In this document: positions 59,173 to 64,000 of the stretch, piece after piece
Position numbering within the stretch: the stretch's first letter is position 1
Layout: each line of letters opens with the position of its first letter
From: Flavobacterium aciduliphilum
GTDB lineage: Bacteria > Bacteroidota > Bacteroidia > Flavobacteriales > Flavobacteriaceae
Length of the DNA: 64,000 nt
Assembly: GCF_003268855.1 (NCBI RefSeq)
Contig: NZ_QLSZ01000005.1
Coordinates: 1 to 64,000, forward strand
Reading direction: 5' to 3'
The notes under the pieces: generated by a model
The model's input: the letters and a program-made list of their open reading frames with translations, nothing else
Databases searched by the model: none
Told to the model about the DNA's origin: nothing
Made by a program: the position numbers and the translations under genes

Positions 59173-59898
59173 ATGAATTGCGGCGTAGTAATCATTCCCA
59201 CTTACAATGAAATTGAAAACATCGAAAGTATTATTCGAGCAGTGTTTTCTTTACATAAATCGTTTCACCTCCTTATTGTGGATGACAATTCTCCTGATGG
59301 GACTGCCACAAAAGTTCGGGAGTTACAGCAAGAATTTCCACAATCGTTATTCTTAGAACAACGAACAAAAAAAGCAGGGCTTGGTACGGCGTATGTTCAT
59401 GGATTTACATGGGCGTTAGCTAAAGAGTATGAATTTATTTTTGAAATGGATGCCGATTTTTCCCACAACCCAGTTGATTTAGAACGCCTTTATGAGGCAT
59501 GCCATTTTGCCGGTGCTGATATCGCAATTGGTTCGCGGTACGTTACCGGCGTAAATGTAGTAAACTGGCCTTTAAGTAGGGTATTACTCTCTTATTTTGC
59601 CTCTGTATATGTTCGAATGATAACAGGAATGAAAATTATGGATGCTACTGCGGGTTTCATTTGTTATAATCGAAAAGTATTAGAAAGCATCAATTTGAAA
59701 AAAATTAAATTTATTGGGTATGCTTTTCAAATAGAGATGAAATACAGGGCTTTTTCTAAAAACTTTGTCATTCATGAAGTCCCAGTTATTTTTACAGATC
59801 GAACCAAAGGACAATCCAAAATGAGTGGCTCTATTATAAAAGAAGCTATTTTTGGTGTTCTTTCCTTACGAATCAAAAAGTTTTTTAATCGGTTGTAA
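59173..59898 (+). CDS. Polyprenol monophosphomannose synthase (GT2)
   Basis: The 241-residue GT2 enzyme has VVIIPTYNEIENIESI, LLIVDDNSPDGTA, FEMDADFSHNP (DxD) and IGSRYVTGVNVVNWPLSR. The last stretch is typical of dolichol/polyprenol-phosphate mannosyltransferases. It has no C-terminal transmembrane domain, as for the soluble DPM1 class. It would make polyprenyl-phosphate mannose, the donor used by GT-C mannosyltransferases such as those of the DUF2723 type, although no link is proven. One base separates its stop from the pyrC start codon. Confidence 0.88.
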   Translation: MNCGVVIIPTYNEIENIESIIRAVFSLHKSFHLLIVDDNSPDGTATKVRELQQEFPQSLFLEQRTKKAGLGTAYVHGFTWALAKEYEFIFEMDADFSHNPVDLERLYEACHFAGADIAIGSRYVTGVNVVNWPLSRVLLSYFASVYVRMITGMKIMDATAGFICYNRKVLESINLKKIKFIGYAFQIEMKYRAFSKNFVIHEVPVIFTDRTKGQSKMSGSIIKEAIFGVLSLRIKKFFNRL

Positions 59899-59899
59899 T

Positions 59900-61240
59900 A
59901 TGAAAAAAACACTCATTAAAAATGCAAAAATTGTCAATGAAGGTTCTATTCTCATTGGTGATGTATTGATTGAAGGAGCGTTTATAGCCGAGATTGCTCC
60001 CTCGATTGCTGTAGCAAATTTCGAAGGCACCGTTATTGATGCAAATCAACATTATTTAGTTCCAGGAGCAATAGATGACCAAGTTCATTTTAGAGAACCT
60101 GGCCTCACACACAAAGGCACTATTGCTTCCGAAAGCCGAGCAGCTGTAGCAGGCGGCATTACCTCTTTTATTGAGCAGCCCAACACCGTACCCAATGCGG
60201 TTACTCAAGAATTACTCGAACAAAAATATCAAATAGCCGCTGAGACTTCTTATGCCAATTATTCCTTCATGATGGGAGGCACTAATGACAATTTGGACGA
60301 AATTCTCAAAACGAATCCAAGAAATGTGGCGGGTTTAAAATTATTTCTAGGTTCTTCAACCGGAAATATGTTGGTTGATAATCCAGAAACGTTAGAAAAG
60401 ATTTTTTCAAATACAAAAATGCTCATTGCGGTTCATTGCGAGGATGAAGCCACTATAAAATCAAATTTAGAAAAATATAAAGCAACATACGGTGAGGATA
60501 TTCCAATAACAGCACACCATTTGATAAGAAGTGAAGACGCATGTTATTTGTCTTCGTCAAAAGCAATTGAATTGGCAAAAAAAACGGGCGCTAGATTGCA
60601 TGTGTTTCATCTTTCTACTGCAAAAGAAATGGAGTTATTTACCAACAAAATTCCTTTGGAAGACAAACAAATTACCGCTGAAGTTTGTGTGCACCACCTA
60701 TGGTTTTCTAATGAAGATTATTCCACGAAAGGCAACTTTATTAAGTGGAATCCCGCTGTAAAAACAAGTCACGACAGGGAAGTCCTTTGGGAAGCCTTGC
60801 TTGATGATCGCATAGATGTAATCGCAACAGACCATGCGCCACATACCCTAGAAGAAAAACAAAACGTATACACCAAAGCACCTTCAGGAGGACCACTAGT
60901 GCAACATGCGGTTGTGGCGTTATTTGAAGCATTCCATCAAGGGAAAATTTCTATTGAAAAAATTGTAGAAAAAATGTGTCACAATCCTGCTAAAATTTTC
61001 AAAATAGAAAAACGTGGCTTTATACGAGAGGGCTATTATGCCGATTTAGTACTTGTGAACCCCATGAGTCCTTGGACCGTTTCTAAAGAAAACATCGCAT
61101 ACTTTTGTAAATGGTCTCCTTTTGAAGGACAAACCTTTACTTCAAAAATAACACATACGTTTGTAAATGGCGAACTCGTTTATGAAAAAGATTCGGTAAA
61201 AGAAGCCCGTCACGGAATGCGATTGCTGTTTAATCGATAG
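59900..61240 (+). CDS. pyrC: Dihydroorotase
   Basis: The 446-residue amidohydrolase has KNAKIVNEGSILIGDVLIEG at the start, then DDQVHFREPGLTHKGTI, the carboxylated Lys region GLKLFLGSSTGNML, HCEDE, HVFHLST and IATDHAPHT. It catalyses the third step of pyrimidine synthesis. The first metal motif, normally H-x-H, reads Q-V-H here, as I remember for other Bacteroidota. The ATG at 59900 is at the family N-terminus; the longer frame upstream overlaps the mannosyltransferase gene. It is cotranscribed with the mannosyltransferase and with the DUF4296 lipoprotein 13 bases downstream. Confidence 0.9.
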   Translation: MKKTLIKNAKIVNEGSILIGDVLIEGAFIAEIAPSIAVANFEGTVIDANQHYLVPGAIDDQVHFREPGLTHKGTIASESRAAVAGGITSFIEQPNTVPNAVTQELLEQKYQIAAETSYANYSFMMGGTNDNLDEILKTNPRNVAGLKLFLGSSTGNMLVDNPETLEKIFSNTKMLIAVHCEDEATIKSNLEKYKATYGEDIPITAHHLIRSEDACYLSSSKAIELAKKTGARLHVFHLSTAKEMELFTNKIPLEDKQITAEVCVHHLWFSNEDYSTKGNFIKWNPAVKTSHDREVLWEALLDDRIDVIATDHAPHTLEEKQNVYTKAPSGGPLVQHAVVALFEAFHQGKISIEKIVEKMCHNPAKIFKIEKRGFIREGYYADLVLVNPMSPWTVSKENIAYFCKWSPFEGQTFTSKITHTFVNGELVYEKDSVKEARHGMRLLFNR

Positions 61241-61253
61241 ATCCCTTTGTAAC

Positions 61254-61631
61254 ATGAAAAAACATATAATTATTAGCTTTTTAGTCTTGTTTTCAATTCA
61301 AGCGTGTAAAGAAAACACGATTGAAAAGCCCAAAAACCTTATCAGTAAAGACAAAATGGTCGATATCATTTATGATTTGGCTGTTTTGGAAGCGGCAAAA
61401 TCACAAACTGCAGGGGTGTATCAGTATCCTCGAACGTCGGTATTTATAAAGAACAAATACCAAGTAGACAGCTTGACTTTTGCTCAAAGTACACAATATT
61501 ATGCTGCCGACATGAAAGCGTATAAAAAAATCTATGAGGATGTAAAAAAACGTCTAAGCGAAAATCTAGCAAAAGCAAACGGAGGAAAAATTCCAAAAAC
61601 ACCCACTGAAACTCCAGGTGTATTGCATTAA
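61254..61631 (+). CDS. DUF4296 lipoprotein
   Basis: The 125-residue protein has a lipobox IQAC near residue 17. The DUF4296 domain follows: LISKDKMVDIIYDLAVLEAAKSQ and FIKNKYQVDSLTFAQSTQYYAAD, then helices and a Thr/Pro tail. Function unknown; it is probably anchored in the inner or outer membrane facing the periplasm. The arrangement polyprenol mannosyltransferase-dihydroorotase-DUF4296-epimerase is common in Flavobacteriia. It overlaps the end of the convergent epimerase gene by 4 bases. Confidence 0.85.
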   Translation: MKKHIIISFLVLFSIQACKENTIEKPKNLISKDKMVDIIYDLAVLEAAKSQTAGVYQYPRTSVFIKNKYQVDSLTFAQSTQYYAADMKAYKKIYEDVKKRLSENLAKANGGKIPKTPTETPGVLH

Positions 61632-62632
61632 AAGTTGTTTTTTTGTGTCAAGATGGAGTCTAGATACAAGTCCATTCTAGTAAAAGTGTAGCCTAACGTT
61701 TCTACAATTTTACGATTAGAAAACGTCTCTTGAGCTGTAAGCGTTTTGACATTCAATCGATATAAGCGCCTTGGTTTTCTAAAAAGCAAATGCAAAAACC
61801 AATCTACTTTCCATGCCAGATTTAAGAGTCCTAGGCGTGCCTCAAATCTTGGTTTTTTAACTCCTAATTTTTCGGCAATAAGAAAAATCATATCCTTAAA
61901 AGAAAAATTTTCTGCCACCAACACATAGCGCTCCCCTACGTTATCAGAAATCATTAATTGATGCATGATGGTAACCACATCTGAAACCGCTACATAACCT
62001 GTGGAACCTTGAGTATAAAAAGGAAGGCCTTTTTGGACAGTAGAGAAAAAGACGCCGCTACCTTGATTCCAAAAGCCAGGACCAAAAACAACTCCTGGAT
62101 TTACTAGTATCACAGGCAATCCTTCTTGATAGCCTCGCCATACTTCCATTTCGGCGCCATATTTAGAAATGGCATAATCACTATAGGCTACTTCTGGGTT
62201 CCATTCGGTAGTTTCAGAAATAAAAGCCTCATTGGGCGCCAAACTTCCTAAGGCAGCTATAGAGCTCACATGGCATAATTTTTTCACTTTAAAGTCGAGG
62301 CATAAATTGACAATATTAGCCGTGCCTTCAATATTAACTTTTCTAAGGCGTTCTTCGTCGTTGGGGTTAAATGAAATAAGACCCGCACAATGATACACAT
62401 AGTCACAATTTTCAAAAGCACGCTCCAACGCAGGAATATCCAGAATATCGGCTTCTACCCATGCTATTTTTTCAAACAAAGCCTCTTTTTGATATCGGGC
62501 AAACAAGGCTTTTGTTTTTTCTACAGCAGCAGCATTTCTATAAAGTGCACGAATGGGCTGTTGCTCATGTTCTGTTAAATAAACAAGCAAATGCGCACCA
62601 ACTAAACCGGTTCCCCCTGTAACTAATATCAT
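61628..62632 (-). CDS. NAD-dependent epimerase/dehydratase (extended SDR)
   Basis: The 334-residue protein opens with VTGGTGLVGAHLLVYL (NAD-binding T-G-x-x-G-x-x-G). It has the extended-SDR parts VYHCAGLISFNP, HVSSIAALGS, the catalytic Y-x-x-x-K in YAISKYGAE and VLVNPGVVFGPG. Relatives include dihydroflavonol-4-reductase-like and sugar epimerases; the substrate is unknown. The upstream 280 bases hold an array of 22-bp repeats (62764-62845), which may control it. Confidence 0.87.
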   Translation of the reverse strand: MILVTGGTGLVGAHLLVYLTEHEQQPIRALYRNAAAVEKTKALFARYQKEALFEKIAWVEADILDIPALERAFENCDYVYHCAGLISFNPNDEERLRKVNIEGTANIVNLCLDFKVKKLCHVSSIAALGSLAPNEAFISETTEWNPEVAYSDYAISKYGAEMEVWRGYQEGLPVILVNPGVVFGPGFWNQGSGVFFSTVQKGLPFYTQGSTGYVAVSDVVTIMHQLMISDNVGERYVLVAENFSFKDMIFLIAEKLGVKKPRFEARLGLLNLAWKVDWFLHLLFRKPRRLYRLNVKTLTAQETFSNRKIVETLGYTFTRMDLYLDSILTQKNNF

Positions 62633-62763
62633 GGGAACAAAGATAAGATAGAATTTTTAAGTAGGATGTTAAAGGGTTATAAAAGTACTTTTTTTTAAAC
62701 CCTCAGCTTGACCTTTTTGATTGCTCCTGAAGTATTTTTTAATTCTTGCTGACAATAAAACCA

Positions 62764-62845
62764 AAAGATATATATCTTTCATGCAAAAGATGTATATCTT
62801 TTACGTAAAACATGTACATCTTTTAGTCAATAGATGTATATCTTT
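62764..62845. repeat. Four-copy array of a 22-bp repeat with palindromic core
   Basis: The core AAAGATATATATCTTT and three variants (AAAGATGTATATCTTT, AAACATGTACATCTTT, ATAGATGTATATCTTT) start at 62764, 62786, 62808 and 62830, so the spacing is exactly 22 bases each time. The first core is a perfect palindrome. CTCCTGA at 62724 and TCAGGAG at 62857 frame the array as an inverted pair. It lies between the XRE regulator gene and the start of the epimerase gene. Exact two-turn spacing would put all copies on one face of the DNA, as in an operator array. The remaining gap sequence shows nothing else. Confidence 0.75.
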
Positions 62846-62913
62846 TATAAAAGTCATCAGGAGAAATTAGTTTAAATGCCTTTAAGAATTAAAAAAATAT
62901 ACTAATTAACCAT

Positions 62914-63264
62914 TTATTTCCCGTGAAGTAATTTTAAGAGCTGAATTTGCTCCTTTAAGGACTGTATGGTCTCTTCATATTGTTGGATGAGTTTGTCGGG
63001 TAAGTTGATATGATTAATTCCAATGTAGCCATCTTGTTTACAGTTATTGAATACTTGTTTATCATCAAATCCTAATACTTCCATTGGTGCCATTCCTAAA
63101 ATTGCTGAGATTTCATTCAATCGATTAATAGTCAATTGCGTTTCACCTGTTTCAATTTTACTATAAGCACGAGTAGACAACCCCAATTGTTGTGCCATAT
63201 ACTCTTGCGTAAAATTCTTCAATTCACGTATTTGCTTAATCTTGGTTTCTGCTTGTTGTATCAT
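62914..63264 (-). CDS. XRE family helix-turn-helix regulator
   Basis: The 116-residue protein has an HTH_XRE domain in residues 8-65: KIKQIRELKNFTQEYMAQQLGLSTRAYSKIE followed by LTINRLNEISAILG. Its C-terminal part, LIQQYEETIQSLKEQIQLLKLL, is a coiled coil likely used for dimerisation. It has no sensor domain. Small orphan regulators of this layout are frequent in Bacteroidota. The repeat array downstream could be its binding site, but this is untested. Confidence 0.88.
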   Translation of the reverse strand: MIQQAETKIKQIRELKNFTQEYMAQQLGLSTRAYSKIETGETQLTINRLNEISAILGMAPMEVLGFDDKQVFNNCKQDGYIGINHINLPDKLIQQYEETIQSLKEQIQLLKLLHGK

Positions 63265-63284
63265 GTCAATAAGAATTAATAGTT

Positions 63285-63292
63285 CAAAAATA
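63285..63292 (-). promoter_or_regulatory. -7 promoter box for the XRE gene
   Basis: The minus strand reads TATTTTTG, 20 bases before the XRE start codon. Confidence 0.5.
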
Positions 63293-63348
63293 GAATATTT
63301 TAATCAATTAAAGAAATTATTTAGCAAAATTTTTCAAAGGTTGTGAGT

Positions 63349-63356
63349 TATTTTTG
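63349..63356 (+). promoter_or_regulatory. -7 promoter box for the FISUMP lipoprotein
   Basis: TATTTTTG matches TAnnTTTG. The ATG follows after 28 bases. Confidence 0.5.
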
Positions 63357-63384
63357 AAAAAAATAAATATAAAATTTTTATAAT

Positions 63385-64000
63385 ATGAAAAAAACAATTG
63401 CACTTATTCTAATATCCCTATTTTTTATTGGATGTTCAACGAGTAATGATGGAAATGGTAATTCTACAACTACAGCTATACCGGTAACTCCATCAAATCT
63501 AGTTGGAAATGTAGTAACGAACTCTAAAATTAAATTGTCTTGGACAGACAATTCCACTAATGAAACGGGTTTTAAAATTGAGCGAAAAACTGGAGCTGGA
63601 AATTATACAGTTATAGCCACAGTAAACGCAGATATTATTAGCTATAGTGATTTAGGTTTAACACCAAATACAACTTATACTTACAGAGTTTATTCCTATA
63701 ATACAACAGGTAATTCTCCAACTTATTCTAATGAAGTTACGCTGACTACAACACTAACTTCTATAACAGATATAGACGGTAATACCTATCAACTAACAAC
63801 AATTTCTAATCAAACATTTACAACCAAAAATTTAGAGGTAACACATTACAGAAATGGTGATATAATTCCTCAGGTGACTGACGCAACTACTTGGAACAAC
63901 CTTACTACTGGCGCTTGGTGTTATTACCAATTTCAAACTGCTATTGGACCTGTTTATGGTAAATGTTACAATTGGTATGCAGTTACCGATCCAAGAGGTT
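63385..64000 (+). CDS. Lipoprotein with fibronectin type III and FISUMP domains, cut by the window end
   Basis: The frame is open from the ATG at 63385 to the last base, giving about 205 residues. It has a lipoprotein signal with lipobox FIGC near residue 18 and a Ser/Asn/Thr spacer. One fibronectin type III domain follows in residues 36-125: TPSNLVGNV, SWTDNSTNETGFKIERK, LTPNTTYTYRVYSYNTTG. The beginning of a FISUMP domain comes next: DIDGNTYQLT, then FTTKNLEVTHYRNGD, WCYYQF and CYNWYAVTDPRG. The rest is outside the window. It is surface or periplasmic; function unknown. It is related in its FISUMP part to the gene at 24877. Confidence 0.88.
   Translation, partial: MKKTIALILISLFFIGCSTSNDGNGNSTTTAIPVTPSNLVGNVVTNSKIKLSWTDNSTNETGFKIERKTGAGNYTVIATVNADIISYSDLGLTPNTTYTYRVYSYNTTGNSPTYSNEVTLTTTLTSITDIDGNTYQLTTISNQTFTTKNLEVTHYRNGDIIPQVTDATTWNNLTTGAWCYYQFQTAIGPVYGKCYNWYAVTDPRG

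Noticed and set aside
62764-62845. CRISPR-like array (four regularly spaced repeats)
   Set aside because: The repeat unit is 22 bases with only about 6 bases between cores, so there are no spacers, and no cas gene is in the window.

Overview
This AT-rich window is chromosomal DNA of a Flavobacteriaceae bacterium, most likely Flavobacterium or a close relative. The evidence is the PorP/SprF protein next to a type B type IX secretion (T9SS) sorting domain, gldD and gldE, Bacteroidota-type families (DUF2723, DUF4271, DUF4296, DUF4301), -7 promoter boxes of the form TAnnTTTG, and start codons without Shine-Dalgarno sequences. No prophage, intact insertion sequence, CRISPR array or rRNA operon is visible.

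Layout. 1-5.2 kb: end of a T9SS cargo gene with PorP/SprF, a gamma carbonic anhydrase, and a leftward mevalonate/prenyltransferase operon (mvaD, mevalonate kinase, UbiA) divergent from tspO. 5.2-9.8 kb: rimP-nusA-infB with a terminator-like hairpin in its leader. 9.9-20.7 kb: universal stress protein, tRNA-Gln, DUF2723 membrane protein, polysaccharide deacetylase, cysteine-less thioredoxin, metallophosphoesterase, polA and a LacI regulator. 20.9-23.8 kb: rplM-rpsI, then rpsB-tsf. 23.8-30.6 kb is the accessory part: unrecognised leftward genes with a FISUMP protein and a gene remnant, then a tightly packed rightward operon (ion channel, hydrolase, two secreted six-repeat proteins). 30.6-38.9 kb: glycosyltransferase and flippase, ruvC, hemW, a decayed GxxExxY element, and small enzymes. 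38.9-46.9 kb: dipeptidase, tRNA-Leu, ahcY, the operon PPTase-GGGP synthase-pnuC-NadR-like/DUF4301 fusion, and rplU-rpmA. 47-51.4 kb: an active/inactive M16 peptidase pair and an EamA transporter. 51.5-57.6 kb: HMA lipoprotein, ssb-gldE-gldD, mutY, HU, a 30-residue basic protein and an RNase E/G. 57.6-64 kb: hemD-DUF4271, polyprenol mannosyltransferase, pyrC, a DUF4296 lipoprotein, an epimerase, an XRE regulator with a 22-bp repeat array, and a FISUMP lipoprotein cut by the window end.

Connections. The mevalonate enzymes make isoprenoid precursors. A UbiA-family enzyme and a GGGP synthase 40 kb apart are the two classes that attach isoprenoids to glycerol phosphate. PnuC and the NadR-like kinase domain form a nicotinamide riboside salvage route. 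PorP/SprF, the sorting domain, GldD and GldE belong to the T9SS/gliding machinery.

Several genes have start codons 6-13 bases after a TAnnTTTG box, so their mRNAs are probably leaderless or nearly so. In three of them the TTG of the promoter box is in frame and can be mistaken for a start codon; starts given here are corrected for this. All functional calls rest on reading the sequence and on family knowledge; no database search was possible.
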